From contig NZ_CP024869.1 in NCBI RefSeq assembly GCF_003052165.1, positions 1,708,001 through 1,772,000 on the forward strand: DNA of 64,000 bases. Direction: 5' to 3'. Source of the stretch: Dietzia sp. JS16-p6b (GTDB lineage Bacteria; Actinomycetota; Actinomycetes; Mycobacteriales; Mycobacteriaceae). The position numbers and the translations under genes were made by a program. Below are positions 14,511-23,527 of the stretch, piece by piece; position 1 is the first letter of the stretch, and the number at the start of each line of letters is the position of its first letter. The notes beneath the pieces were generated by a model that saw only the letters and a program-made list of their open reading frames with translations, made no database searches and had not been told where the DNA came from.

Positions 14511-15356
14511 ATGACCGCCTCACCCTACGACGCGCTCGCCCGGTTTCCGGGCGGCCGGCTGCGCCCCATCGACTGGACGACCCTGGCCATGGTGGCCGCG
14601 GACATCGGTGGTGAGATCGGGCTCGCACGAGGGGGCGGTGTTCTGGTCAGGGCCGCCGACGGTGAACCGGTCCCCAGTTCCGCACTCGTCGCGGCCGGAC
14701 TGCCCCCTGCCGTCGCGGATCACCGCCTCCCCCACGTCCTCGCGTCACCCATGGCCGGTCGTCTCGACGGGCACCACGACCTGGCGGACCTGCCCGAGCG
14801 CCTGTGCGCGGAGCTGCTCGGACGCGTCGAGACTCCCGTGCCGCGTCGCTCACTGGTGGTGGGCCTCGACGACGGCTCCGGCGACGTTCTGACCCACGCG
14901 CCCGACCTGGCGGCGGTCAGCTCAGGTCCCGGCCGCGCCGTCCGGGTCCACGGGCCCGGTAGGCCGGAGGGAACCGACGTGGCGGCGCTCGACGCTCCAC
15001 GGGTCCTCGCGGACATGGCTGACGCTCTCCTGAGTGGCTCCGATGCGGCCCGGGGGAACGCCGTCCCGGACGCGCCGCACGCCCCCGTCCCCGCCGCTGT
15101 CGGGATCCCCCGCGTGGGGTGGATCGACACCACCGACGGGCTCGTCAGCCTTCTCGCGGTGGTTCCCCACGGCGTCGTCCCGGCACGTCTGGCCGGGTTC
15201 CTCGGGGCCGTCGAACGCCCGAGTACCGTCTCCGCCGACAGGGTGATCGGCCTCCACGGCCTGACCGAGGACATGGCCGAGCAGGTCGTGAGGGTCCTGG
15301 CGCCGATGGGGATGATCTTCGACGCCTCCTCCCCCTGGGTGACCGGATCAGTGTGA
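14511..15356 (+). CDS. Precorrin-3B synthase (CobG)-like protein, truncated family member
   Basis: 281 aa. Two nitrite/sulfite-reductase half-domains of the CobG type can be followed. The first covers FPGGRLRPIDWTTLAMVAADIGGEIGLARGGGVLV and HVLASPMAGRLDG with SLVVGLDDGSGDVLTHAPD. The second is RVGWIDTTDGLVSLLAVVPHGVVPARLAGFL. CobG itself is about 400-460 aa and continues into a cysteine-bearing segment that binds the Fe-S cluster. This protein stops just before it (FDASSPWVTGSV) and has a single cysteine. It cannot hold the expected cluster and probably does not make precorrin-3B. TAGTCT lies 8 nt before the ATG. Its end overlaps the convergent CobM-CobK gene by 9 nt. Confidence 0.55.
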   Translation: MTASPYDALARFPGGRLRPIDWTTLAMVAADIGGEIGLARGGGVLVRAADGEPVPSSALVAAGLPPAVADHRLPHVLASPMAGRLDGHHDLADLPERLCAELLGRVETPVPRRSLVVGLDDGSGDVLTHAPDLAAVSSGPGRAVRVHGPGRPEGTDVAALDAPRVLADMADALLSGSDAARGNAVPDAPHAPVPAAVGIPRVGWIDTTDGLVSLLAVVPHGVVPARLAGFLGAVERPSTVSADRVIGLHGLTEDMAEQVVRVLAPMGMIFDASSPWVTGSV

Positions 15357-16934
15357 GCCGAAGCGATGGACCAGCCAACGGGCCGCCTCATCCACCGAGT
15401 GCACGGTGTCGCCGCGTCCGGTCTGCCCGGGACGCGACCCGGACGGCCGGTCCACCATGACGACCGGGATCCGCAGATCGCGCGCGGCACGAAGCGTGGC
15501 GACCGTCGACTGCGCCCCGGTGTTCCGGGTGACCAGGACGTCGATGCGGTGACGCGACATGAGGGTGCGCTCGGACTCGATTCCGAACGGCCCCCGGTCG
15601 AGGACGAGCAGGTAGCGGTGCGGGAGCAATCCGGGCGGAGGCTCGGCACACCGGATCAGGTAGGACCCCCGGGTGTCGCCCGCGAAGGCGGTCGGGCCAC
15701 CTCGTCCCACGGTGAGCATCGGGCGGCGGAATCGCTCTCGAACCAGCCGCGAGGCGGCGTCCACGTCGGCCACCGGGATCCACCGGTCGCCGTCCTCCGG
15801 CGCCCACGGGGGCCGGAGAACACGGAGCAGAGGGGTGCCGGTTTCGCGGGCGGCCCTGGTCGCGGAGGCCGACACGCCGGTGGCGAACGGGTCGGAGGCG
15901 TCGATGACGGCGCTCGCCCGGCTCTCGCGGAGCCAGCGGGCCAGGTCCTCCGGCCCACCGAACCCCCCGATCCGCACCTCGCCCCGGGGCATCCGTGGGC
16001 GGGACGGCGTTCCGGTCAGAGAGGTCACCACGTCGAGCCCGGCCGTGACCATGAGCTCGGCGAGCCTGCGCGCCTCCTCGGTCCCGCCCAGCAGAAGGAT
16101 CCGGCCCGGTGTGGGCGCGGGCATCCGGGAGGCGCTCGGCGTGACGGATGGCGCCACTGATCCCCGAGCGGACTCGGGTGACGGGCTCCCGACCGGCGCC
16201 GGGCCTCCGTCGAGACCCTCGTCGTCCCGCCTACTCCCGAGCGCAGGTCCCGCGCAGACCACCATGTCCTCCGGGAGATCCGTCCCCGTCATGCGGTCCG
16301 CGATGTCGCCGAGGGTTCCGACGACGGTGATCTCCCCCTCCCGGCCCGGGGCGACCACGATCCCGACCGTGCACTCCGGTCCGTGGGCGGGCACGAGTTC
16401 GCGGATCACCCCGGCGAGCTGCCGGGGACCCACGTGCGGTACGACGGTGAGGTCCGCACCGCCGGTCGGCAGGGGCGGGAGCCGCTCCCCGTCCGACGGG
16501 GATGCTCCGGGCTCGTGGGACGGCCGCACGATGTGGACCGAGCCGGGCCCACCGGGTGCCGCCAGCTCGATCCCGAGAGCGGCGGCGGCAGCGGCGACGA
16601 CGGGAACGCCGGGGACGATCTGCCACCCGACCCCCGCAGCCTCGAGAGCGCGGACCTCCTGCGCCACCCCCCGGTACATCGAGGGCTCGCCGGGGATGAG
16701 CCGGACCACCCGGTCTCCGCGTCCACTCGCCTCCCGGATCTCGGCGACGACATCCGAGACCGGCATCCCGGTGGTGTCGACAAGTCGGGCCCGCGGAGGG
16801 CAGAGGGACAGCACCTCGTGGAGCCCGTGGACACCCTCGAACAGGCAGGTACCGCAGTCGGCGAGGAGCCTGGAGGCGCGGACGGTGAGCAGATCGGCAT
16901 CGCCGGTGCCGACGCCGACGAACATGGCGGTCAC
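15348..16934 (-). CDS. CobM-CobK fusion: precorrin-4 C11-methyltransferase-like plus precorrin-6A reductase-like
   Basis: 528 aa in two domains. Residues 1 to about 245 are a tetrapyrrole methylase of the CobM type (FVGVGTGDADLLTVRASRLL, RLIPGEPSMYRGVAQEV, VPGVPVVAAAAAALGIELAAPG). A Pro/Ser-rich linker follows. From about residue 285 the protein is CobK-like (RILLLGGTEEARRLAELM, GEVRIGGFGGPEDLARWLRE, YLLVLDRGPFG, VLVTRNTGAQ). Several usually conserved positions differ: VGAGPG is VGVGTG, the GDPS motif is GEPS, and CobK's THPFA is SDPFA. In M. tuberculosis cobK and cobM are separate neighbours. The family call is firm, but catalytic competence is uncertain. Confidence 0.78.
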   Translation of the reverse strand: MTAMFVGVGTGDADLLTVRASRLLADCGTCLFEGVHGLHEVLSLCPPRARLVDTTGMPVSDVVAEIREASGRGDRVVRLIPGEPSMYRGVAQEVRALEAAGVGWQIVPGVPVVAAAAAALGIELAAPGGPGSVHIVRPSHEPGASPSDGERLPPLPTGGADLTVVPHVGPRQLAGVIRELVPAHGPECTVGIVVAPGREGEITVVGTLGDIADRMTGTDLPEDMVVCAGPALGSRRDDEGLDGGPAPVGSPSPESARGSVAPSVTPSASRMPAPTPGRILLLGGTEEARRLAELMVTAGLDVVTSLTGTPSRPRMPRGEVRIGGFGGPEDLARWLRESRASAVIDASDPFATGVSASATRAARETGTPLLRVLRPPWAPEDGDRWIPVADVDAASRLVRERFRRPMLTVGRGGPTAFAGDTRGSYLIRCAEPPPGLLPHRYLLVLDRGPFGIESERTLMSRHRIDVLVTRNTGAQSTVATLRAARDLRIPVVMVDRPSGSRPGQTGRGDTVHSVDEAARWLVHRFGSH

Positions 16935-16962
16935 CGGTCGCGATCCACGGTGGCAGGGGGTC

Positions 16963-17742
16963 TCACCGTGGCATCCGTCGCCAGATCGGCTGCGGGACCA
17001 ACCGGGCGACGGCGAACATCACCCGTAGCTGCCACGGGATCCACACCACCCCGGCCCGTCGGGCCCGCACCCGGTCGACCACCGCATCGGCCACCTGGTC
17101 GGGCGTGGAGGAGAACGGTGCGGGATCCATGCCCTCGGTCATCCGGCCGATCACGAATCCGGGGCGGGGGATCACCAGGGTGACGCCCGTGCCGTGGAGG
17201 GCGTCCGCCATCCCCGAGGCGAAACCGTCGAGCCCCGCCTTGGCGGACCCGTACACATAGTTCGCGCGCCGGACCCGTTGACCGGCGACCGAGGAGAACG
17301 CCACCAGCACGCCGCGCCTGCGGGGCTTCATCCGCTCAGCCAGCACGGTGAGCAGGGCGGCCTGGGCCACGAAGTCGGTGTGCAGGATCCGAGCCGCGGT
17401 CGCCGCGTCCCTCTCGGCCACCTCCTGGTCGCCGAGGATCCCGAACGCCAGGACCGCGACCGAGATCTCGCCGATCCGGGACTCGATGTCCTCCACCACC
17501 CTCACGTGGGAACCGAGGTCGTCGGCGTCGAAATCGATGATCTCGACAGACGAGGCCCCGGCGGCCGTGAGAGGTGCCGCCAGGGCGGACACGTCGCGGC
17601 CGGGTCGTGTGGCGAGGACGACCGTGCATCCGTCCGCGAGACGCCGGGCGATCGCCAGACCGATCTCGCTCCGGCCACCGAAGATCACGACGACCTCGCC
17701 GCCCGGTGCGCGCTGGGATGCGGGGGATGCGGGGCTGGACAT
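16963..17742 (-). CDS. Short-chain dehydrogenase/reductase (Rv2073c-like)
   Basis: About 259 aa. The N-terminal VVVIFGGRSEIGLAIARRL is the Rossmann glycine motif. VLAFGILGD, AFSSVAGQRVRRANYVYGSAKAGLDGF (Ser, Tyr, Lys catalytic set) and IPRPGFV follow in the right order. The protein ends with a basic amphipathic segment (WIPWQLRVMFAVARLVPQPIWRRMPR), as in the DprE2/Rv2073c branch. Several of its relatives act on arabinogalactan precursors or lipids, but no substrate is claimed. The frame is open to 17802, and the ATG at 17742 is chosen for family length. It lies 28 bp upstream of the CobM-CobK gene on the same strand, matching the M. tuberculosis neighbourhood Rv2070c-Rv2074. Confidence 0.83.
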   Translation of the reverse strand: MSSPASPASQRAPGGEVVVIFGGRSEIGLAIARRLADGCTVVLATRPGRDVSALAAPLTAAGASSVEIIDFDADDLGSHVRVVEDIESRIGEISVAVLAFGILGDQEVAERDAATAARILHTDFVAQAALLTVLAERMKPRRRGVLVAFSSVAGQRVRRANYVYGSAKAGLDGFASGMADALHGTGVTLVIPRPGFVIGRMTEGMDPAPFSSTPDQVADAVVDRVRARRAGVVWIPWQLRVMFAVARLVPQPIWRRMPR

Positions 17743-17854
17743 GAGGGCATTGTCCCACGCCCATCTCACTGCCTCCCACGCCCGTCCCAGGCCCGGTCGC
17801 ACTCCCGTCGCCGCCGGCCGCCTCGTCCCGCCTCGCTGTGGCAGGCTCGCCGCT

Positions 17855-18262
17855 ATGTCCCGAACACTGGCAGATCTGTCGCCCGACGCTCACGAGTTCC
17901 TCTCCGAGTACCACCTCGGTACGCTCACCACCCTCCGACGAGACGGTTCGCCGCACGTGGTCGCGGTGGGCTTCACGCTCGACACCGGGTCGGGTCTGGC
18001 CCGCGTGATCACCCGGAGGGGGTCGCAGAAGGCCCGCAACGCCGCGCGCGGCGGACGGGCAGCGGTCTGTCACGTGGACCGAGGCCGGTGGCTGACGTTC
18101 GAGGGCCGGGCGACGTTGCTCACCGACGAGGCCGCCGTGCGCGAGGGCGAACGCCGGTACGGGATGCGCTACCGCGAGCCGAAACCCAATCCAGAGCGGG
18201 TCGTGGTGGCGATCGAGGTGGACCGCGTCCTGGGATCCGCCCAGATGTTCACCGGCGCCTGA
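17855..18262 (+). CDS. PPOX-class F420/flavin-dependent oxidoreductase (Rv2074-like)
   Basis: A 135-residue split-barrel protein. HEFLSEYHLGTLTTLRRDGSPHVVAVGFTLD is the typical start of PPOX-class F420-dependent enzymes. It is followed by VITRRGSQKARNAARGGRAAVCHVDRGRWLTFEGRATLL and a C-terminal VVVAIEVDRVLG. M. tuberculosis Rv2074, in the same genomic place beside the SDR and cobK/cobM, binds F420 and reduces biliverdin. By synteny this is probably its orthologue. The cofactor assignment is inference. The gene is divergent from the SDR. Confidence 0.83.
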   Translation: MSRTLADLSPDAHEFLSEYHLGTLTTLRRDGSPHVVAVGFTLDTGSGLARVITRRGSQKARNAARGGRAAVCHVDRGRWLTFEGRATLLTDEAAVREGERRYGMRYREPKPNPERVVVAIEVDRVLGSAQMFTGA

Positions 18263-18289
18263 CACCGCGGTTCGATAGCGGCCGGGTAC

Positions 18290-18407
18290 GCGGCCTGCTG
18301 GACGGCTTGGTACGCGGCCTGTTGGACGGCCGGTGCGCGGCCTGTTGGACGGCTTGGTGCGCGGCCTGCTGGGCGGGAGGGTGCGTGGCCTGCTGGGCGG
18401 GACCAGA
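18290..18407. repeat. Imperfect tandem repeat, five units of about 24 bp
   Basis: Five successive copies of GCGGCCTGYTGGRCGG plus a variable tail begin at 18290, 18314, 18337, 18361 and 18385 (periods 24, 23, 24, 24). The one-base slip between units 2 and 3 breaks any reading frame, so the array is not a conserved protein repeat. It opens the 434-bp gene-free stretch 18263-18696. Confidence 0.8.
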
Positions 18408-18433
18408 CGACTCCTCCGGATTCGCGTGCGTGA

Positions 18434-18540
18434 GTACAGCCGCCCGCAGCCATGGCGTCTCGCCTGAGCCGATGCGCAGGCCGGACGCCATCCGGGCGGG
18501 CGGCTGTACCTGGCGTGCGCAGCTGCGCGAGCGAGACGCC
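18434..18540. repeat. Two interleaved perfect inverted repeats
   Basis: Arm A GTACAGCCGCCCG (18434-18446) pairs with 18497-18509, and arm B GGCGTCTCGC (18454-18463) pairs with 18531-18540. The order is A-B-A'-B', so in RNA the two helices would form a pseudoknot topology or compete. No protein-coding gene is supported here. This is the middle of the gene-free stretch 18263-18696. It could be a structured RNA, a degenerate mobile-element end or a recombination remnant. Confidence 0.65.
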
Positions 18541-18577
18541 AGGCGCGGGCGCGGATGCGGGAAGGCCGACGCGGGAT

Positions 18578-18649
18578 GGCGGCACCCAGCGCTGCGCCTC
18601 GGGCCGTGACGCACGACGACGGCGGCACCCAGCGCTGCGCCTCGGGCCG
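18578..18649. repeat. 29-bp direct repeat with 43-bp period
   Basis: The 29-base block beginning GGCGGCACCCAGCGCTGCGC occurs at 18578-18606 and identically at 18621-18649. The spacer sequences are also related (CGCACGACGA follows both copies), so this is a recent tandem duplication of about 43 bp. It lies just before the end of the convergent peptidase gene, in the third part of the gene-free stretch 18263-18696. Confidence 0.8.
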
Positions 18650-18696
18650 GGGCGCACGACGATGCTGGAGGACGTTGACCGCGGAGGTCGCCGACG

Positions 18697-19803
18697 CTAG
18701 AGGACCCGCAGTCCCCTGTCCCCGGTGTTCAGGTCGCGCCGGCCGTCCGCGGTGACCGCGACGATGTCCTCGAGACGGGCACCCCACCGGCCGGCCCGGT
18801 AGATCCCGGGCTCGACGGAGAAGGTCATCCCCTCCGCCAGGACGGTGTCGGCGCCGGGGGCGACGAACGGCGGCTCGTGCAGGCCCATGCCGATGCCGTG
18901 CCCGGTGCGGTGGATGAAGAGCTCACCGAGTCCCGCCGCCGCGAGGTGATCGCGCGCCGCCGCGTCGACCTCGCCGATCGCGATCCCCGGTCGCACGGCC
19001 TCGCGGGCCAGGCGCTGCGCCTCCTCAAGAACGGCGTAGGTCTCGGCGGCGTCGGCCGGCGGTGCGCCCATCGAGTAGGTGCGGGTGCAGTCCGAGTGGT
19101 ACCCGCTCGGGAGCGGTCCCCCGATGTCCACGACGACGATGTCGCCCCGCTCGATCACCCGGTCGGAGACACCGTGGTGGGGGTCGGCGCCGTTGGGTCC
19201 CGACCCGACGATCACGAACTCGGCGTGCGTGAGCCCCTCCTGCTCGATGGCCGCGGTGATCAGCTCACCCACCTGCGCTTCGGTGCGGCCGACCACGAGG
19301 AACTCACCCATCCGGGCGTGGACCGCGTCGATGCGACGGGCGGCCTCGGCGAGCTGGTCGATCTCTGAAGGGGTCTTGACGGCCCGCACGTGGTCGATCA
19401 CCTCCGAGGCGAGGACCACCTCGCCGTCGACGCCCAGCTGGAGCGGCACGAGGTGGAGGGCAGGCATCGCGGTGGACACGGCGACGCGGCCGGACACCGT
19501 GCCCGCCACGAGCGGCACCGCATCCGTTCCGTCAGCCCAGGGGTGCAGGTCCGCACCCACCCGGTCGGCTGCCGCGCGGACGGCGTCGGTGAGCTCGAGG
19601 GCCGGGACGACGAGGAGGGGCACCCCGCCGCCGACGGGGACGACCATCGCCGTGAGGCGCTCGTGGGAGTCCATGCGTTCACCGGTGAGGTAGGCCATGT
19701 CCTCTCCGGAGTACACCACCACGTGGTCGATGCCGATCTCCCGCGCGCGGTCGCACACGGCCGTGAGTCGTCGGGCGTGGAGGTCCGGGGAGTCGGTGCT
19801 CAT
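18697..19803 (-). CDS. pepQ: M24-family Xaa-Pro aminopeptidase/dipeptidase
   Basis: A 368-aa cytoplasmic metallopeptidase of the pita-bread fold that cleaves X-Pro bonds. The N-terminal domain (about 1-130) is of the creatinase type. The catalytic domain shows the metal ligands in VVDIGGPLPSGYHSDCTRTY (two Asp), HRTGHGIGMGLHEPPFV (His), SVEPGIYRAGRWG (Glu) and RLEDIV (Glu). The ATG at 19803 gives the normal family length. Prolidase versus aminopeptidase P cannot be decided from sequence. The gene is divergent from the exonuclease gene and shares its neighbourhood in M. tuberculosis (Rv2089c). Confidence 0.9.
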   Translation of the reverse strand: MSTDSPDLHARRLTAVCDRAREIGIDHVVVYSGEDMAYLTGERMDSHERLTAMVVPVGGGVPLLVVPALELTDAVRAAADRVGADLHPWADGTDAVPLVAGTVSGRVAVSTAMPALHLVPLQLGVDGEVVLASEVIDHVRAVKTPSEIDQLAEAARRIDAVHARMGEFLVVGRTEAQVGELITAAIEQEGLTHAEFVIVGSGPNGADPHHGVSDRVIERGDIVVVDIGGPLPSGYHSDCTRTYSMGAPPADAAETYAVLEEAQRLAREAVRPGIAIGEVDAAARDHLAAAGLGELFIHRTGHGIGMGLHEPPFVAPGADTVLAEGMTFSVEPGIYRAGRWGARLEDIVAVTADGRRDLNTGDRGLRVL

Positions 19804-19936
19804 CCCCCCACCCTAGGGTCTTCCGGTTCGCCGCCGCCCGGTCGTGTCGATGCCGTGAACCGCTGGCGACGGTGCACGGGGCGACTATCCTGGCGCCGGG
19901 CCGACACCCGGCCCGATCCCGACCGGAGGAGGCGCG

Positions 19937-20866
19937 GTGTCCCAGGGCCCGCTCATGGTTCTCGACAGCGCCGGCCTGTGGTTCCGCGCGTTCCACTCGG
20001 TACCGGAGAAGATCACCGGGCCGGACGGTGCACCGGCCAACGCGGTGCGCGGGTTCTGCGACATGGTGTCGGTACTGCTCGAGGAGTACTCGCCGACGGG
20101 CCTGGTGGCCGCCCTCGACCGAGAGTGGCGCCCCGACTGGCGCGTCGAGCTGCTGCCCTCGTACAAGGCCCACCGGGTCGGCGACGACGGCGGTGAGGAC
20201 GCGCCCGCCTCACTCCACCCCCAGGTCGGTGCGATACAGCAGATCCTCACAGCGGCCGGCATCACGCAGGCGTCCGCTTCCGACGCGGAGGCCGACGACG
20301 TTCTGGCGGAGCTCGCCGCCCGCGACCGTGAGGTGCTGGTGGTGACCGGAGATCGAGACCTGTTCCAGCTGGCGTCCGCGACCACCACGGTCGTGTACGT
20401 GGGGGCGGGGATGAGAAAGCGCCTCGCGTACACCCCGGAGGTCGTCGCGGAGCGATTCGACCTGCCCGCCGGCGACGATGCGCGGGTGTACGCGGACTAC
20501 GCGGTGCTGGTCGGTGACGCCTCTGACGGTCTGCCAGGGGTGGCGGGTATCGGCACCAAGACCGCGGCCTCCCTCTTGCGGGAGTACGGAGACCTCGACG
20601 GCATCGTGGCGGCCGCCGAGGACGAGGGGTCGGGCCTCGCCGCGCGGCAGCGCAGGGCGGTCCTCGAGGCCGCCGACTATCTGACCGCCGCCCGCGGGGT
20701 GGTCCGGCTCCGGACGCGGGGTGTCGAGACGGAGTTCGAGGGGGATGCCGACGGTCGGCGAGGACCCGTGGACCGCGAGAAGTTGGATCTCCTGGGAGAG
20801 GCGACCGGGCAGAGCCGAGCGATCGGACGTCTGGAGAAGGCCGCCTCGGTGCTCGACCCGGCCTGA
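19937..20866 (+). CDS. 5'-3' exonuclease (PolA N-terminal domain family, Rv2090-like)
   Basis: A 309-aa free-standing FEN-type nuclease. The metal-binding acidic residues are in VLDSAGLWFRAFH, ALDREWRPDWR, SDAEADDVLAELA, VVTGDRDLFQLA and YAVLVGDASDGLPGVAGIGTKTAASLL (the last being the helix-hairpin-helix H3TH region). It lacks polymerase domains. The role is probably removal of RNA primers or flaps, as inferred for the mycobacterial homologue. The GTG start follows GGAGGAGG. Its stop codon abuts that of helY within one palindrome. Confidence 0.88.
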   Translation: MSQGPLMVLDSAGLWFRAFHSVPEKITGPDGAPANAVRGFCDMVSVLLEEYSPTGLVAALDREWRPDWRVELLPSYKAHRVGDDGGEDAPASLHPQVGAIQQILTAAGITQASASDAEADDVLAELAARDREVLVVTGDRDLFQLASATTTVVYVGAGMRKRLAYTPEVVAERFDLPAGDDARVYADYAVLVGDASDGLPGVAGIGTKTAASLLREYGDLDGIVAAAEDEGSGLAARQRRAVLEAADYLTAARGVVRLRTRGVETEFEGDADGRRGPVDREKLDLLGEATGQSRAIGRLEKAASVLDPA

Positions 20867-23527
20867 TCAGGCCATGTGGTCGAGGACGACGCCGCGACGC
20901 AGTGACCCCACGGCCGATCGCGCCGTGCGCGCCAGTTCGGGCTCCGCGACCTGTCCGACCTGGGCCAGGACGTCCACGACGAGACGAGCCGATCGCACGA
21001 AGTCCCCGGCGGTGAGTTCCACGCCCTCCTGCCAGGACGCGGCGAGGATCGACGAGAGCGCACCGCCCGACACCCAGTGGTGCAGGACCGGGGCGAGTCC
21101 GGCATCGAGATCGGGGGTCGGCGGCAACTGGTGGGACTTCTCGGCCGCCGTGACGTCCGCGGCGACGCGGTCGGTCTCGGCGAGGGCGGCGCGCAGCACC
21201 TCGTCGGAGGGCTCGCGGACCGCCGACTCGCTACGGGGGTGGGCCACGACGGTGGTGATCACCGCGGCCAGCCCCGCCGGGTCGAGCCCTGACCACACCC
21301 CGCGCCGGAGACACTCCGCCACGAACAGGTCCTGCTCGGTGTGGATGCCCGCCAGTAGGCGGCCGGCCTCCGTGGCACGGACCTCCCCCTCGTGCTTCTC
21401 CACGTAACCGAGGTGGTCGAGCAGGTCGACGATCCTGCGGAACCGGCGGGCCAGGGAGTCGGAATCCGCCTCCACCTCCGCGGTGAGCGTGTCCACGTCC
21501 GCCGCGGCTCGTGCCCAGCGTTCGTGGAGACGGGCCAGCCTGTCGATCCGGGGATCCTCGTGCAGGGGGTGCTGGCGCAGGGCCCGGCGCGTGGCCGCGA
21601 GTCGCGGGTCCTTACGGACGGACTTGCCCCCGGCGTTCTTCATCCGGCCTCTGGCCTTGCCGCGCAGCCCCTCCATCCGCTGGACGAGTGCCCGTTTGGC
21701 CCGTCCGTCGAGTTTGCGGCGACCGCGTGGCAGGTCGACCCTCCCCACCGGCACGGGGGGCGCCGCGAAGTCCTGCTGGCGCAGCCAGCCGGTCCAGCCG
21801 GAATCGGTCAGACACAACAGGGCCGGGTCGGAGGGGATGTCGGTGCGCACCTGGAGCACCGTGGCGACCATGCCGAACCGCTTGCGGCCGACGGTGATCA
21901 CGGAACCCGCGGTCTGCTTGAGCATCGCCGCGCGCACGGATTCCAGCCGGTCGTCGCGGGTGGCCTTCTCGGTGGATTTCTCGAGCCGGCTCAGGTCCGC
22001 GCGCAGCGACATGTACTCGTCGAGCTGGGAGTCGCCGCCGGCCTCCTCCAGGTCCGCACGGATCCGGTCCCGCTCGTCCGTCCTGCGTTCGACCGCCCGG
22101 GACCGGGACACCAGCGTGCGGTCGGTCTGGAACTGGGCGAACGACCTGCCGATGAGCGAGGTCGCCTCCGCCACGCCGAGTTGTTCCACGAGGTTGACGG
22201 CCATGGAGTAGTCCGGGGTGAACGCACTGAGCAGGGGGAAACGTGGGGTGTCCACGAGAGCGGACAGCGCGTCCAGGTCGAGATCCTGTTGGTCCAACAC
22301 CACCGCGGTGCCCTTGGTGTCGATCCCCCTCCTGCCGGCGCGGCCGGTGATCTGGGAGTACTCCGCGGAGGTGAGCATCGCATGGGTGTCGCCGTTGAAC
22401 TTGGTGGTCTTCTCCAGGACGACCGCGCGGGCCGGCATGTGGATGCCCAGGGCGAGGGTCTCCGTGGCGAACACGACCTTGATCAGACCGGCCGAGAACA
22501 ACTCCTCCACGACGGTCCGGAACAGCGGGAGCATGCCCGCGTGGTGGGCGGCGATGCCACTGATCAGTCCGGCCCTGAAGGCGGCGAAGTCGAGGGCGTC
22601 CAGGTCGTGCCGGGGAACCTGCGCACACGCGGCGTCGACGTGCGCGGCGATCCGTCGCGACTCCTCCCCCGTGGTCAGCCGCAACCGGGCCCGGCGCATC
22701 TGGGAGACCGCCCCGTCGCACCCGGCCCGGGAGAACACGAAGTAGATCGCGGGCAGCAGATGGTCGTCGTCGAGCTTCTCGATCACGTCCTGACGTCGCG
22801 CCCACTGGGCCCGGGGTCGGGCCGCCACCTGTTCGTCGTGATACCCGCCCCGGCTGCGCCGTCGATGGTCGGCGGCGGCCCGGACGGGGACCAGGTCACC
22901 GTCCGTGTAGAGCATGTGCGCGAGGGGAACGGGCCTCACGTCGGAGAGCACCACCGCGGTGTCGCCGCGGATCTCGGTGATCCAGTCCCCGAGTTCCTCG
23001 GTGTTGCTCAACGTCGCCGACAGGCCCACGAGTCGGACCGCCGGGTCGAGGGTCAGGATGATCTCCTCCCAGACCACGCCTCGCGACCGGTCCCCGAGGT
23101 AGTGGATCTCGTCCATCACCACGCAGTCCAGGTCGTGCAGGGCGGAGGACCCGGAGTAGATCATGTTCCGCAGAACCTCGGTGGTCATCACCACCACCGG
23201 GGCGTCGGCGTCGATGGAGTGATCCCCGGTGAGCAACCCCACGTTCTCGGGCCCGAAGCGGTGCCGGAACTGACGGAACTTCTGGTTGCTCAGAGCCTTG
23301 ACGGGCGTGGTGTAGAAGCACCGGCCGCCGCCGGCAAGGGCCCGGTGGGCCGCGTACTCCCCGATGAGCGTCTTGCCCGACCCGGTGGGCGCCGAGACGA
23401 GGAGATTGCGGCCGGCGTCGAGCGCGGAGAAGGCCTCGAGCTGGAACGGGTCCGGATCGAAACCCTCCGTCTGGAGGAACGACTCGAGCAGGGTGCCCGC
23501 GTCGTGCGGCTCAGAGCGTGTCGTCAT
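20867..23527 (-). CDS. helY: DEAD/DExH-box helicase HelY (Ski2/Mtr4-like)
   Basis: 886 aa. The helicase core has Walker A in [16 protein letters not shown] (residues 46-53 APTGSGKT), motif II DEIH (139-142), SATLSN (motif III), the second RecA domain with [39 protein letters not shown], and [12 protein letters not shown] (motif VI). A long C-terminal region follows. It is presumed to unwind RNA or DNA in an ATP-dependent way; the Mtr4/Ski2 relation suggests RNA turnover. The frame runs on upstream to 23875, but the ATG at 23527 begins the conserved protein. It overlaps the end of tatC by 17 nt and closes the mpa-to-helY operon. Confidence 0.9.
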   Translation of the reverse strand: MTTRSEPHDAGTLLESFLQTEGFDPDPFQLEAFSALDAGRNLLVSAPTGSGKTLIGEYAAHRALAGGGRCFYTTPVKALSNQKFRQFRHRFGPENVGLLTGDHSIDADAPVVVMTTEVLRNMIYSGSSALHDLDCVVMDEIHYLGDRSRGVVWEEIILTLDPAVRLVGLSATLSNTEELGDWITEIRGDTAVVLSDVRPVPLAHMLYTDGDLVPVRAAADHRRRSRGGYHDEQVAARPRAQWARRQDVIEKLDDDHLLPAIYFVFSRAGCDGAVSQMRRARLRLTTGEESRRIAAHVDAACAQVPRHDLDALDFAAFRAGLISGIAAHHAGMLPLFRTVVEELFSAGLIKVVFATETLALGIHMPARAVVLEKTTKFNGDTHAMLTSAEYSQITGRAGRRGIDTKGTAVVLDQQDLDLDALSALVDTPRFPLLSAFTPDYSMAVNLVEQLGVAEATSLIGRSFAQFQTDRTLVSRSRAVERRTDERDRIRADLEEAGGDSQLDEYMSLRADLSRLEKSTEKATRDDRLESVRAAMLKQTAGSVITVGRKRFGMVATVLQVRTDIPSDPALLCLTDSGWTGWLRQQDFAAPPVPVGRVDLPRGRRKLDGRAKRALVQRMEGLRGKARGRMKNAGGKSVRKDPRLAATRRALRQHPLHEDPRIDRLARLHERWARAAADVDTLTAEVEADSDSLARRFRRIVDLLDHLGYVEKHEGEVRATEAGRLLAGIHTEQDLFVAECLRRGVWSGLDPAGLAAVITTVVAHPRSESAVREPSDEVLRAALAETDRVAADVTAAEKSHQLPPTPDLDAGLAPVLHHWVSGGALSSILAASWQEGVELTAGDFVRSARLVVDVLAQVGQVAEPELARTARSAVGSLRRGVVLDHMA

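Noticed and set aside
18249-18614. Minus-strand frame with repeated QQA-H units in the tandem repeat
   Set aside because: The one-base slip between repeat units and the lack of any domain argue against a protein; the repeat is better described as DNA.
17336-18787. Long minus-strand open frame (483 codons) over SDR, PPOX gene and repeat block
   Set aside because: It overlaps well-supported genes on both strands, and its sequence is Arg/Pro/Ala-rich with no family resemblance. It is a GC-rich shadow frame.
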